Positions 47,331-61,266 of a stretch of 64,000 nt of DNA are shown in pieces; within the stretch, counting starts at the first letter, position 1, and the number at the start of each line of letters is the position of its first letter. The position numbers and the translations under genes were made by a program. The notes below the pieces were generated by a model, which was given only the letters and a program-made list of their open reading frames with translations, was not told the DNA's origin and searched no databases. This stretch comes from Artocarpus heterophyllus (lineage: Eukaryota; Streptophyta; Magnoliopsida; Rosales; Moraceae), in assembly GCA_025403435.1 (NCBI GenBank), contig CM046340.1, positions 8,966,420 to 9,030,419 of the forward strand, given 5' to 3'.

Positions 47331-49397
47331 GAAAATACAAAAAGTATGTATTGTGTTTTTAGTTAAATAAAACAATTGTCTTTAGGTTTTTTAAAATTCA
47401 AAAAGTATCCTTTCTGTTTTTCAAACTATCTAAAAGCCATCCATTCTTTTATTTTTTCTGATTTATGTTTTAAAAAATGGTCAAACTATTTTTGAAGCAC
47501 AAACATAATCTAAAATATATGTGGGTTATCCTAGCTTCTAAATCCTTTTCTTGGATTCACCATCAACATGAATGAAAGTTTGAACACCCATTTGCTTGTT
47601 GTTTAAGGATATTAGTTTTTTTATTTGAATAAAAAAAATAAAACCTTAAAAAATGAATGAAGACTTAGTATTATTTTGTCACGTTGCTATTAGCCCAAAA
47701 AATTCAATTAGGTGTTCAAAATTTTTAAATACCAAGTCTTCATTCTTTTTTTTAAAGGTTTTTACTTTCTTCTTCAATTGGAAAAAAAATTATATCCTTC
47801 TAAAAAAATTTAAATGGGTGTTCAAAAATTACGGAAGCATGTGAAAACTTTACTGTTTACAATTCAAACTATTAGTTCACATTACACTTCCAAATACCCT
47901 AATAACATATGTTACCTTTTATACGAAAAATAGGATTACATTTCGAAGGGATTTAGCTAAAACTTGATAACAACCTTTGGTGCTAACTTTTATTTTTATG
48001 ACACTCGAGCATTTTAATGCATTATAAATGCAATATATAAATGATTATGTTAAGTAATTTAAATACAAATTTTGTAAGCTAAAGTTTGTTCTTGAAAATT
48101 TGTTAAATATTTTAAAAACATAGCGAGTGTTACAAGAATTATTGTTTTAATATGATTTTTATTATAAATTCCATAAAAGTGAAAATAGAATTTGTAATGT
48201 TAGAAATCATACTATAGTCTTAAACAAGAAATGAATGACATGAAAATAAACTAAAAACCATAATTGTTGCAAAATGTGTTATAACAAGTTCTTAAACGGA
48301 AATACTACATAAGGAAAATGTTGTATAAAAATATGAAAAACTATATAGTATAAGGATTACATTGATAAAGTTAAACAATGTAGAAATTACACTGTGTGGT
48401 AGATATAAAAAAGTAAGGAATATCGTGTAAACTCATAACAATATAGAAATATACTGGCAGTATAGGAAAAATACTGTTAATGTAAATTTAGACTATATAA
48501 AGCTAAGTGATATAAGAATTATACTGTGTAGAGGATATGGATAAGTATGTAAGATTGGGGGACCTTATAAACTATATGGAAAAGAATACAATCGATATAA
48601 GAAAAACACTTTCAGTATAAAATTGGATTATTAAAGGATGACGTGGGACCCACCAATTACATATGGAAGGTAGAAAATTTGGCCACCTCACACATGACAT
48701 ACTTAGATTTAGACTTGTGGTGGAGCCAAGTTTTTACTTGTGAAAAGATGACTAAACTTTGTCATCTTTTTTTTTTTTTTTTTGTATGGCCATGAAGAAA
48801 AAGGGGAAAACAAAAGACACTCCAAAGGTGGAAAAAAGGACCACATCCTACCCTAAGTGGTATAGTTTTGCCCTGAACTTAACCCCAATTTTTAACCTTA
48901 ATTTAGTAAGTGGTGACTAATATAGATGAGTCATTAAAGTTGGAAAAGATGATATTTGGTCTCTATCATTTTTCATGCACACATGAGAAAAGTAAGTTAT
49001 TTTCTCTCTTGCAAAACCGCCCCTCCCTCCTTCATTTTCTTTCGAGGTTTTGATGATTTAAAGCCTTTAAATCATCTAAGGAAACAAGTTCAAATTAGGC
49101 AGAATTCTAAAAGACAATTATATAAGGGTACAAAAATTTACAAAAAAAAATTCTTTAATATAAGTTTAGAAATAGGCCAAATGTTGCTCTGTCGTTAAAC
49201 ACTAATGGTAGAGGTATTCATGAAATCCGTGAATTTGTAAGATCCGTCCATTCCAATCCAATCCAATCCGAAGGTTTTGGGTTGGATTAGGAAGAGTTTT
49301 GAATTGGTTCCAAATTGAGATGAATATTTTAGATCAGATTACGGATTCAAAAACTCTCAATTCGTCTAATCTGTCAATTCAAAACCCTATATATATA

Positions 49398-51640
49398 TGT
49401 TGAAAAAATAGTACATAGCAAAATTTTAAAAATTTTATATCAAAGTATTTTTCAAAACACAAGTTTAACATGCTATATGCATAAATTAACTAGATCTTAC
49501 TAACCTTTATGTGCCGAAAAGCTCCTGCAATTAGTGAAAAAAAGTAACGTTCCAGAAGAACCTCAACCAACTGGTCTTCTTCGCTATTCTTTATCCACGA
49601 TCGGAGTGAGTGTGGGCTCACACCTACAGCTCTTTCTCTAGGTGACTCTCCTTCCAACCAATTAAGAGAACCCAAAGCTAGTGTTCGTGATTTGTGAACA
49701 AGAGCTCTCAGAGAGTTTCAACTTCTCACCAGCAGAGTATCTCTCTTAATCTCTCAATTGATTTTATTAACTTATGTGACTTACTCCCTATTTATAGAGG
49801 TTGAGTCTAGGGTAAGTCCTTATCATATTAGGTCTCAAAAATTTGAATCAGAATCAAATTCGGATCAATATCTGATAAAATCTGCGTGAAAACGCGTAAT
49901 CTTATCATTTGCATATCGGCATACCGAACTGCCGAAAAAAGATCTCAGCGAATCTTTTATTTTTCACTCGAGATTCTATAGGATAAAGTCTCAATTTTAA
50001 TTCAAATAAACCAATAGAGAAGTTATCTAATTAAAACAACTTTATCTAGATAATCTCTAGGAAAATAAATGAATTCCTAATAATTCTACAAGTTTATTTT
50101 GATTTAATTTATTCAAAATTAAATTAACTGATAAATAGACAAGAATTATCCGATCCCAATAATTCAACAAGTTTATCTTGAATTGATTTTATCATAAAAT
50201 TAATACAACCGATAAATAGACACGAATTATTTGATTCTTTCAAATTTCAACCAATCTAATAAATCTGACATAAGTCACCAATTATTAGAAAAGCGCACTG
50301 CATCATTACAAGATGTTGTGAGCTAGCCAAGGGGACCAAATGGACCTATATAGTTCAAGCTCCTGACAATTTTGAAACCCAATATCCTAGATATACATTT
50401 TGTAATCATCAACTCCAACACTGCTCGATTAAAAGCTTGGAGCTGCACTCTTAAACTACATAGAATTACGAAACCCGTATAACTAAGTCTCCATGACATA
50501 TCATAGTATATCATATCCCCATATATTTATCCATAATCTGCTTAAGAACAAGTCTTGTTTTACCTTCTCGATTATTTTTATCTTACGTTCTATCATCTTA
50601 CCATCAGAAAACTTACCATCCAAGGACAGTATATCATTCAGTTACACCTATTATCCAAATGGTTGAGCGCTTCAGTTTTTCAATTACAGGATAACGCATA
50701 TAAGAGGATATCACTACTCTTAAAGAGGAGCTATGGATTTCATATCTATGAATAACAGGTCTACGCTATCAAGAGTCATGCCTCCAACGTACCAGCATGA
50801 ATACTAGGTCTACGCTTAAGGACAAATCCTGTCTTACCTTCCCGATTATTTTTAACTTACGTTCTATCATCTTACCATCGAAAAACTTACCATCCAAGGA
50901 CAGTATACCATTCGGTTACACCTATGTATCCAAATGGTTGAGCGCTCTAGTTTTTCAATTATAGGATAACACATATAAGAAGATATCACTACTCCTAAAA
51001 AGGAGCTATGGATTTCATATCTATGAATAACAGGTCTACGCTATCAAGAGTCATGCCTCCAACGTATCGACATGCATACCACTATTAAGATGTGGGTGTT
51101 ACCTTTTGGTACATCAAAAGACACAAGTCAAGATAACGGGTCCACTATGCATCTCAAGATTAAGATACAATACAAATGATTGTCTAAAGTGAATCGATTT
51201 GTCGAGACAGAATTATTAATCCAAATCTATTCACTTTATATCCCGATCCAACACATCGTCACCTATAACAATGTGTCAATGTTTTTATTCACGGAGTCCA
51301 CCTCCGATGGTTAAGACAAACCATATCCTAATAGAGATATAGATAACATAATAATCTTTACATGAATAAAGCGCCCAACTTTATTCCCCCGATTGCGGAT
51401 CTTATGATTTAGACCGTCACTTTAAGAATCGTGTCTTCGGCATAATCTGTCCATCATATGCCCAATTCTTAAAGGTTTAGACAGACAGTCTTAGACTTTT
51501 ATTTGCTTCACATACATTCAACAAATATGAACGTAAAGAGGACAAAATTTGATATATAAACAATAAATAAATTCTTTATTGATAAAAATGTTTTCAAAAA
51601 CTTATTATATTTTTACTTCTTAGGGCATACATATCTAACA
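49398..51640 (-). mobile_element. Solo LTR, copia-like, TSD ATATA
   Basis: It begins TGTTGAAAAA and ends TATCTAACA, flanked by ATATA at 49393-49397 and 51641-51645. On the minus strand it starts TGTTAGATATGTATGCCC, similar in kind to the LTR at 1987-3852. 2243 bp with no pol. It carries a 274-bp internal tandem duplication. Because the target is an (AT)n run, the duplication is weaker evidence than at the other insertions. Confidence 0.8.
50541..51088. repeat. Tandem duplication within the solo LTR, 2 x 274 bp
   Basis: Both copies share CATCCAAGGACAGTATA, CCAAATGGTTGAGCGCT, GAGCTATGGATTTCATATC and CAAGAGTCATGCCTCCAACG in the same order, with scattered substitutions. Confidence 0.9.
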
Positions 51641-52716
51641 ATATATATATAAATATTTATATATTCTGTAATTTTAATAATATATAATTAAGTAAGACTT
51701 TTTCTTTTTTTCTAAAATAAACTTATCTAACATTTTTTTGCTAAGCAATTATTATCATATTATGTTTAAAAGGCCCAGCCCAAGTTCGAACTAGGAAACT
51801 TAAAATAAGTGATTGAAGTTAAAATGATTAAAGTTGAAATGCTTTGAAGTTTTAAGTGCTATTGATGAATGAACAATAATTGAATTTGAGTTTTTAAGAA
51901 GATTTGATTTTAAGTTTTATTGGAGATTGTTTGTCTTAAAAATTGTTTTTAACAAATTTAGCTTTATTAAGCTATTTCTTATTATAGATTGTTTATTTTA
52001 ATTTTTGATATTGAAAAATTAGCCTTCGGTATTCATATTTTAAAAGTCCATAGCTTAATTCGCAATTCCATGAATCCAATCCAAATGTTTTGGGTCAGAT
52101 TGTGAATTGAGATTTTTATAATTTGAAGGTTTTGATTGAATTGCGAATTAGGATTTTCTCATCTAAATTTTTGGATTGGACTACGGATTGACTTTAAACA
52201 CAAAAAATCCAATATGTGAACACCTTTAACAAATGATGTGTTCACTTATCAAGATTAGGGAAGTCAATTTTATATTTACTTGTTCTTTTTTTTAGTCTTA
52301 AAATAGGAGTGGTTCCCACACAAATTTGGAATAAAGAAATGACATAGACAATCCCAGGTTCCCCTCTAAATTAGGATTCCTAGTGCCAATAATAATATTA
52401 AATTATTATTTATCCCTAATGTACTTATAAATATAAAAGAAAATGCAAAAAAAAAAGATAATTAAAACCTATTTAGTTTTTTATTTACCTAACATTATAA
52501 TATTAGCTTAATTATTCTAACTTTATTATGCTAAATATATTTGAAAAAATAAAAAAATAACAATAAAATCATTTAAAAATATCAATATTATAATAATTCA
52601 AATAAAAAGCAAATTTTCCTAAAACATAAAAATGTAAATAAATTAACCAACAACAATCCATAGTCAAAATTGAACATGTGTTATATTTGGTATCAACTTT
52701 CCAATTGGATATATAA

Positions 52717-52867
52717 GGTGTTTGAGAGATTAGTTTAGACTATCAGTTTGGGTTTGAAACTGTAGCATGTGATAGCTTTATATTGTTATATTTTACTGAA
52801 GTAAGTGAGAGCTTTATACTGTTCACAGTTCAAACCATTTGTTTAAACTACTCTTCCAAACACTCTA
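52717..52867. repeat. GTTTGG-type MITE, array unit 2
   Basis: Ends AGGTGTTTGAG and CTTCCAAACACTCT, with an inner GTGATAGCTTTATAT core. The same insertion is seen in units 3 and 4, so it predates amplification. Confidence 0.6.
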
Positions 52868-54307
52868 ATAATAAATGTTACATTTGATACTAGAAATAGA
52901 ATTACATTTGAAAGGGATTTAGATAAAACTTGACACTGACATGTTAATTTAGCACTAACATACAACGTAGGTAAAACCTGGTGCTTGCTTTTATTTTTGT
53001 GACATGTGTGCATTTCCAGTGCAATATAAATACAATAATTAAATAATTATTTTAAGTAATTTAAGTACAAATTTTTTGAACTAAAGTTTATGCTTGAAAA
53101 TTTATTAAATATTTTAAAAGCATAGCGAGTGTTACAAGGATTATTGTTTTAGTCTGATTTTTATGATAAATTCTATAAAAGTGAAAATGGGATTTTCTGA
53201 TGTTAAAAATCATACCATAGTCTAAACACAAGAAATGAATCATATGAAAATAAGTTGGAAAGCTTAAATGTTTCAAAATGTGTTGCAACATATTCTTAAA
53301 TGGAAATACTATATAAGAAAAATATTATATAAAAATATAAAAAATTATACAGTATTAGAATCATGCAGTATAAGAATTATATTGATATAGTTAAATAATG
53401 TAGGAATTACACTGTGCGGAGGATATAAATAAGTAAGGAATGTTGTGTAAGCTCATAACAGTATAGAAAACATACTAGCAGTATAAGAAATATACTGTCA
53501 GCATAAATTTAGATTGTATAAAGCTAAGCAATATTGGAATCATACTATTTAGAGGATATCGATAAGTATGGAAGGTTGTGAAACCTCATAAACCGTATAG
53601 AAAAGAATACCAATAGTGTATGAAATATATAGATAGCATAAGAAAAACATTGTTAGTATAAAATTAGACTGTTAAAAGATGATATGAGACCCATCAATTA
53701 CACATGGAAGGTGGAAAATTTAGCTATCTCACCTATAACATACTTAGTTTTAGACTTGCAGTCATGGAAGGTGGAAAATTTAGCTACCTCACCTATAACA
53801 TACTTAGTTTTAGATTTGCAGTGGAGCCAAGTTTTTAATTAAATGAAAAGATGACTAAATGTTGTCATCTTTTTTTTTTTTCTTTTTGTATGGCTGTGAA
53901 GAAAAGAAAAAAAAAAAGACACTCTAGACGTGGAAAAAAGAGCCACATCCTCCCCCTAGGTGGTCCGTTTTAGCCCTAGATTTAAAGCCAATTTTTAACC
54001 TTAATTTAGTCTAAGTTATGACTAATGTAGGTGAGTCATCAAAGTTGGAAAAGATGATATTTGGTCTCCATCATTTTTCATACACACATGAGAAAAACAA
54101 GCCATTTTCTTTCTAACAAAACCACCCCTCCTCCATTTTCTCCCAAAGTTTTGATGATTTTAAACCTGTAAATCATCTAAGGAAACAAGTTCAAATGAGG
54201 TAGAATTCTAAGAGGCAATTACACAAGGGTACAAAAACTTACAAAAAAAAGGAAAATCCTTTAATATAACTAAAGAAAATAGGCCAAATGATACTTTGTT
54301 GCCAAAC

Positions 54308-55059
54308 ACAAATAGCGGGGGTGCTCATGAAATCCATAAACTTGTGAGATCTGCCTAATCCAATCTAATTAGAAGGTTTTAGATTGGATTAGGAAGAGTT
54401 TTGGATTGGTTCTAGGTTGAGTTGAAAGTTTTAGATCAGATTACGGATTAAGAAATTCTCAATCGTCCAATCTATCAATCCATATATATATATATATATT
54501 CTATAATTTTAATAATATATATTTAAATAAGACTTTTCCTTTTTTTCTAAAAAAAAAAACTTTTCTATAATTTTTGCTAAGCAATTATTATTGGGTTGTG
54601 TTTAAAAAGCCCAGGGCAAGTTAGAACTACGAAAACCTACAAAAAATGGTTGAAGTTGAAATGCTTTGAAGTTTTAAGTGCCGTTGATGAATGAATAATA
54701 ATTGATTTTCAGTTTTTTATAAGAAGATTTGATTTTAAGTTTTATTGGAGCTTGTTTGTCTTAACAATTATTTTAACAAATTTAACTTTATTAGCCTATT
54801 TCATATTATAGTGTTTATTTTAATTTTTGATATTGAAAATTAGACTTCAATATTCTTATTCTAAATGATCATAGCTTAATTCGCGATTCCGTGAATTCAA
54901 TCTAAAGTTTTTGGATCAGATTACGGATTAAGATTTTTCTAATCTGAAGGTTTTGATTTAATTGCGAATTAAGATTCTCTTAATCTAAACATATTGGACT
55001 AGATTACAGATTGACCTAAACCTACAAAATGTAACCCGTGAAACAGTGTTAACTAATGA
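54308..55059. mobile_element. hAT-like TIR element, array unit 3
   Basis: The left flank is ACAAATAG and the right flank ACTAATGA. The termini are more diverged than in unit 4. It contains an (AT)n run near 54482 and repeated 'gattacggatt' words. Non-coding. Confidence 0.5.
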
Positions 55060-55512
55060 TATGTTCACTTATTAAGATTAGGGAATATAAGTCGATTTCA
55101 TATTTACTTTTTTTTTTAGTCTTAAAATGGGAGTGGTTTCTACACAAATTTGGCATTAAAAAATGACATCGACAGTCCCAAGTTCCCCTCTGAATTAGGA
55201 TTCTTAGAGGCAATAATAACGTTAAATTACTATTTTATCCCTGATTGACTTATAAATATAAAAGAAAATGGAAAAAATAGATAATTATAACATATATTTA
55301 GTTTTTTATTTACTTAACATTATAACATTAGCTTAATTGTTGTTAACTTTATCATGATAAATATATTTGAAAAAATAAAAACTTAAATATTAATATATAA
55401 AAAAGTAAATTTTCCTAAAAAAATAAAAATGTAAATAAATTAACCAATAACAATCCATAGTCAAAATTTAACATGTGTTATATTTAGTTTCAACTTTACT
55501 GTTTGATATATA

Positions 55513-55653
55513 AGGTGTTTGGAAGAGAAGTTTAGACCATTAGCTTGGGTTTGAAAACTGTAACATGTAAGAGCTTTACACTATAACTTTTTTACTTAAG
55601 CATGTGAGAGCTTTATATTGTTCTCCATTCAAACCACTCTTCTAAACACCCTA
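55513..55653. repeat. GTTTGG-type MITE, array unit 3
   Basis: Ends AGGTGTTTGGAAG and CTAAACACCCTA form a clear inverted pair around GAGAGCTTTACACT. Confidence 0.65.
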
Positions 55654-56709
55654 ATAATGTATGTTACATTTAACACTAAAAATTAAATTCCATTTGGAAG
55701 GGATTTAGCTAAAACTTGATACTGACACGTTACTTTAGCACTATCATACTACATGGGTAACAACCCTTGGTGCTAGCTTTTATTTTTGTAACATCTGAGC
55801 ATTTCGAATGCATTATAAATGCAATAGTTAAAGGATTATGTTAAGTAATTTAAGTACAGATTTTGTAAGCTAAAGTTTATGATTGAAAATTTATTAAATA
55901 TTTTAAAAGTATAGTGAGTGTCACAAGGATTATTGTTTTAATATGATTTTTATGATAAATTCCATAAAAATGAAAAATGGGATTTTTAAGTGTTGGAAAT
56001 CATGCCATAGTCTTAAATAAGAAATGAATTATATGAAAATAAGCTAGAAAGCTTAATTGTTGTAAAATGTATTGCAACAGATTCTTAAACTGAAAATGCT
56101 ATATCAGGAAAATAATGTATAAAATTATGAGAAATTATACAGTATTAGAATAATGAATTATAAGGATTATAATAATAAAGTTAAACACTGTGGGAATTAC
56201 ATTGTGTGGAGGATATAGATAAGTAAGGCATGCTATGTAAGCTCATAACAGTATAGAAAATATACCAGGAGTATAGAAAAAATAGTGTCAATGTAAATTT
56301 GGGCTGTATAAAACTAAACAATATAGGAATTATACTATATGAAGGATACAGATAAGTATTGAAGGTTGTAGGACCTCATAAACTATATAAAAGAATACTT
56401 ACAATATGTGAAATATACCAGCGATATAAAAAAACACTGCAGTATAAAATTGGATTGTTAAAGGATGACGTGGGACCTACCAATTATACATGGAAGGTAG
56501 AAAATTTAGCCACCTCACCCATGACATACTTGGTTTTGGACTTGCGATGGAGCCAAGTTCTTAATTAAGCGAAAAGATGAATAAATGTTATCATTTTTTT
56601 TTTGTATGACCATGAAGAGAAGGACAAAAGACAATCCAAAGGTGGAAAAAAAAGCCACATCCTCCCCCTAGGTGGTCTGGTTTTAGCCATGCCTTAATTT
56701 AGTCTAAGT

Positions 56710-59700
56710 TGTAATGACCGAGAAAACGTCATCAATAAAACATAATATTTAATTAGGTTTAATTAATGAATTTATTCTTAAAAATGTGAAATTTTGTAAA
56801 AATTGTAATTTATGTGAAAATTACAATAAAATATGAATGAGCAACATTGATTGCAAATTTTATGGCATATGTAATGCAATGGTGGATATTATAAAATACA
56901 AATTTTATGAGTTTGATGACTTAGAGATTTGTGCATAATATCCATAAAATGAATTTCATGTCACAATTAATTGTGAAATTGTGATATAAACGAATGAATG
57001 ATTAGAATGTAAATAGAACATAGAGGTTGTCCTAACCCTAACCGGGGGTAGAAAGGAGGCCAGAGCAGTATAAGAATACTGCTAAATAAAAACGCAGATA
57101 TGAAAAATGTTATGATTGGCCTCAAAAAGTAAACGAAAAGTAAGTTAAATATTTTTATACAGTCTAAGGATAGAAAGTACACTGAATTGGCCACGGCAGT
57201 ATAGGAAAAATACTGTGTGGTGAAAAATTACACAGTATAAATTTTTAACTCCACAAAGTGGACATTTGCTTGAATTCTATTGGGCCAACAAGCCATGCAA
57301 TATGGCCCAATAAGATGAGGACACCTAGTGGTATACTCATGGGTTACCATGAGTCACCAAATGTGATAAACATGCATTTATGGCAAGTTTATCACAATTT
57401 TCTTTTCTTTTCTTTCCAATCAAGCTTCGGCAGCCATGTCCAGCTCTCCAAAAAAAATTTCTCAGCCCCCAAATCTTGCAAAAATAGCCCCAAACAAATT
57501 TTACAAGCAAGTACAAGGATTTTCCCACAAGTTTAAGGTAAAATCCTAAACTTTTAATGGGTTTTCAAGGGATTTTTCATGGGCAAAGGACAAGAGATTA
57601 ATCCATGGTATTTTTGTATGGAAAGGAAGCTTAGGAGGGAGTCTAAAAGGATTTTGAAGGCTTCAAACCAAAAGGGTGTTATTTTGGTAAGTTTTAAGCT
57701 TTAAAGTTTGAAATTTTATAGATTTTGTTTTGATTTTTGTTCTTTCAAACCCATGAGGGGTTTTGAACATGTATTTGTTGGAAGTTCATGTATATGTGGT
57801 GGATGATAAGTTTGAGTTATGGAAATTTTTGTTTTAGTGTAAATCGGCAATTTTTGTAAAAATCGTATTTTTGTAATTTTGAGGTTAAACTTTGCAAAGA
57901 TGATGTTTAAGCATGGGAATGTATTGATTAAGGTATGAGATGATTTCTGCAGGGGTAAAATTGCAAGTTTGAAATGGATTTATGTAAAAATGCCATAGGG
58001 ACTAAATTGAAAGAAAAAAAATTCCTCTCGGCAGAATTGGAAATTAGCCAAAAACACCCCTATACAGTGATATTTTGGAAAAAGTTAAAACACAAAAGTT
58101 GTAGATCTCGATGAAACTGTTAGGCTAAGCGGACGGTTCATCAAAAAACTAAATCGTTTATGAGATTTTAATTTTTCAAGAATTTATGAAAATTGTGAAA
58201 AATTTGAAAAAGGGGCAAAATCGTCATTTCTCAAAGGATTTTGAATATGGTACTTTGAGCAAAAATGATCCTTGACAAAAACAGAAAATTCTGGTGCAAA
58301 GAAGTAAATTTTAGTTTCGGGGCAGAAACGTCAAAATTTTCGGTTCAGGGACTAAACCGCAAAGTTTAATGAAAATGGGACATAATTGAGAAATAAAGAG
58401 ATTTGACCCACTAGGATGTTATTTTAGAATGAATATATGGTTATTTTATAAGAATAACGAAATCGAGCTCGAGTAGGTTAGTAAACCTGCGGAGGGCAAA
58501 ATCGTCATTTTTGCCCAAATAACCCGAACCGCTTTGAAATGTTCCCAATGGGATAAGAAAACGACTAGAAAGGTTTCCACCCTTCGTTAGAAACGATATG
58601 GTGAAGTTAGATAGAAATAAGAAAAAACGGTGGTTTTTAGATTTGAACATAGTAATGCAACTCAATTTATTAACTAACAAATGTTTCGTATCGAAACATA
58701 GTAAAATTTGGCTAATGGCTTTGTAATTGGCCAACAGGATCCTAGGAATCTAGAAGAAAGGATATCGTGGTTAAGTTGCCCGACAATTGTATCAAGTAAG
58801 TACCCATCCCACCTACAGTATGAAATTGTAGGCTTAGAGTATAAAATGTGTATATGTATACTTGTATGTATATCAAGGTGTATACTTGTATGTATGCAAT
58901 AACATAAGTATTTATAAATAAAAGAAAGGGGTATACTTGTGAGTATATGGAATATATATATATGCCTGAGCGTATATTAATGCATACCAGTGTGTATATT
59001 TTATGTTAAGTACCTGTTAGTACATTATGCTATATATACCTGAGCGTATATTAATGTATACCAGTGTGTATATAAAGTATGTACCTGTATGGTCTATATC
59101 GTACAAAAGTATTTATGTAGATTATGTTATGTATAACATGTACTCATCACTTCATGCATGGTATGTTAACCATAATAAGTGAATTGGTAATGAATCACCA
59201 AAAGTTAAGAAAAGTGTCGTACCGACTCCTGACTCAAGGGGAGTTTAAGGATTACAGGATGGTCACGGTGTTACGTAGACCTAAGTGCGCAATGGTACGA
59301 ACACTTGGGCCCTAGTTAAAGATAAGAAATGATAAGGATAATGAAGGATTATAAGAAAGCATAATACGATCATGCATTTTATTGAATGTGCATGTGGGTT
59401 TATATGGGACTTACTGGGCGTTAGCTCATTAAGTTTTTCATGCTGTAGGTATTCCGACAAAAATGTCAGAATAAATCATAATGATGAGCTGGCGGACGGA
59501 TGATGTGTGCAGACTGGGTATGGTTTCCGCCACAGTATGTTTTCCGCTGTATGATATTTTAAAATATTTTGAAAGTAATGTTTGATAAGCTATATTGTAA
59601 GAGAAGGATGGTTATGTAAACACAAGTATATGTATGTATCTCAAAGGTTATTAAACAATATATGTACAGTATTTGTATAAAAAAAAAATTCCTAAATTTT

Positions 59701-59757
59701 TGTCCTAAAGTAATTAAGAAAGAGTTTAATCACAGCCCGAAAAGGCGGGTTGTGACA
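56710..59757. mobile_element. Solo LTR, 3.05 kb, TSD TAAGT
   Basis: It starts TGTAATGACCGAG and ends CGGGTTGTGACA, with the perfect duplication TAAGT at 56705-56709 and 59758-59762. The flanks rejoin to give the same sequence as other array units ('agtctaagt' to 'gatgactaatatagg'). No gag or pol domain was found in 3 kb. Features inside are palindromic CAGTAT...ATACTG words (57065-57240) and a degenerate 'gtatacttgtatgtat' / 'cctgagcgtatattaat' tandem stretch (58845-59095). It could be a solo LTR of a long-LTR gypsy element; a non-coding element with very short LTRs is less likely. Confidence 0.8.
58845..59095. repeat. Degenerate tandem repeats inside the 3-kb solo LTR
   Basis: GTATACTTGTATGTAT-type words occur three times, then CCTGAGCGTATATTAATG followed by ATACCAGTGTGTATAT twice. 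Confidence 0.75.
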
Positions 59758-60029
59758 TAAGTGATGACTAATATAGGTGAGTCATCAAAGTTGAAAAATA
59801 TGATATTTGGTCTCCATCATTTTGCATGCACATATGAGAAAACCGCCTTTATCTCCTTCATTTTCTCTCAAAGTTTTGATGATTTTAAGCCACCAAATCA
59901 TAAGGAAACAAGTTTAAACGAGGCAGAATTCTAAAAGGCAATTACATAAGGGTGCAAAAATTAAAAAAAAAAAGGAAAATTCTTTAATATAACTAAAGAA
60001 AATGGGCCAATAATATCTTGTTGACAAAC

Positions 60030-60781
60030 ATTAATGGTAGAGGTGTTCATAAAATCCATGAATTCGTGAGATTCATCCAGCCCAATCCAATCCGAAGGTT
60101 TTGGATTGGATTTAGATTGATATGTAGGTTTTGAATTAGAATATGGATTAAGAATTCCTCAATCCTTCAATTTGAAAACCTATATATATATATATATATA
60201 TATTTATATTCTATAATTTTTATAATATATTTTTAAATAAGACTTTTCCTTTTTTCTTAAAAAAACTTTTTCTAACGTCTTTGCCAAGCAATTATTATCA
60301 GGTTGTATTTAAAAAGCCTAGTTAAGTTAGAACTAGGAAACTCGAAGAAAAGTGATTGAAGTTGAAATGGTTGAAGTTGAAATGCTTTGCAATTTTAGGT
60401 GCTGTTGATAAATGAACAATAATTTATTTTTAGTTTTTTAAGAAGATTTGATTTTATGTTTTATTAGAGCTTATTTGTCTTAATAATTGTTTTAACAAAT
60501 TTAACTTTATTAAGGTAGTTCATATCATAAATTGTTTATTTTAGCTTTTGATATTGCAAAATTAACCTTCAATATTCTTATTCTAAAATGTCATAGCTTA
60601 ATCCACGAATCCATAAATCCAATCTTGAGATTTTGGATTAGATTGCAAATTAAGATTTTTCTAATTCGAAGGTTTTGATTGGATTACGAATTAAAATTTT
60701 CTCAATCTAAAGGTTTTGGATTAGATTACAGACTGACCTTAAACCCGTAAAATCTAATCCGTGAATACCCCTAACTAATGA
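60030..60781. mobile_element. hAT-like TIR element, array unit 4 (best preserved)
   Basis: The element body 60038-60773 starts TAGAGGTGTTCATAAAATCC and ends CTAATCCGTGAATACCCCTA, read inversely TAGGGGTATTCACGGATTAG. It is flanked by ATTAATGG and ACTAATGA, an imperfect 8-bp duplication typical of hAT elements. Inside are several AATCCG/CGGATT words and an (AT)n run at 60183-60204. About 736 bp, no transposase. Confidence 0.6.
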
Positions 60782-61266
60782 CATGTTCACTTATTGAGAT
60801 TAGGGAATATAAGTAAATTTCATGTTTAGTTGTTCTTTTTTTTAGTCCTAAAATGGGATTGGTTCCACACAAATTTGGCATTAAAAAATGACATTGACAA
60901 TCCTCGGTTCCCCTTTCAATTAGGATTCCTAGTGCCGATAATAATATTAAATTACTATTTTATCCCTAATTTACTTATAAATATAAAAGAAAATGCAAAA
61001 AATATAATTATAACATATATTTATCTTTTTATTTACCTAACATTATAACATTAGCTTAATTATTGTTAACTTTATTATATAAATATATTTGAAAAAATAA
61101 AAACAAATATTAAAATAATTTAAAATTTTCAATATTATAATAATTAAAATAAAAAACGTAAATTTTCCTAAAAAAATAAAAGAGCAAATAATTTAACCAA
61201 TAACAATCCATAGTCAAAGTGTAACATGTGTTATATTTGGTATCAACTTTACCATTAGATATATAA

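Larger units (their letters stand above)
49201..52238. mobile_element. hAT-like TIR element, array unit 2 (split by a solo LTR)
   Basis: The left flank ACTAATGG and terminus TAGAGGTATTCATGAAATCC are near 49201. The right terminus GTGAACACCTTTAAC is near 52230. The solo LTR at 49398-51640 lies inside. Non-coding. Confidence 0.5.
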
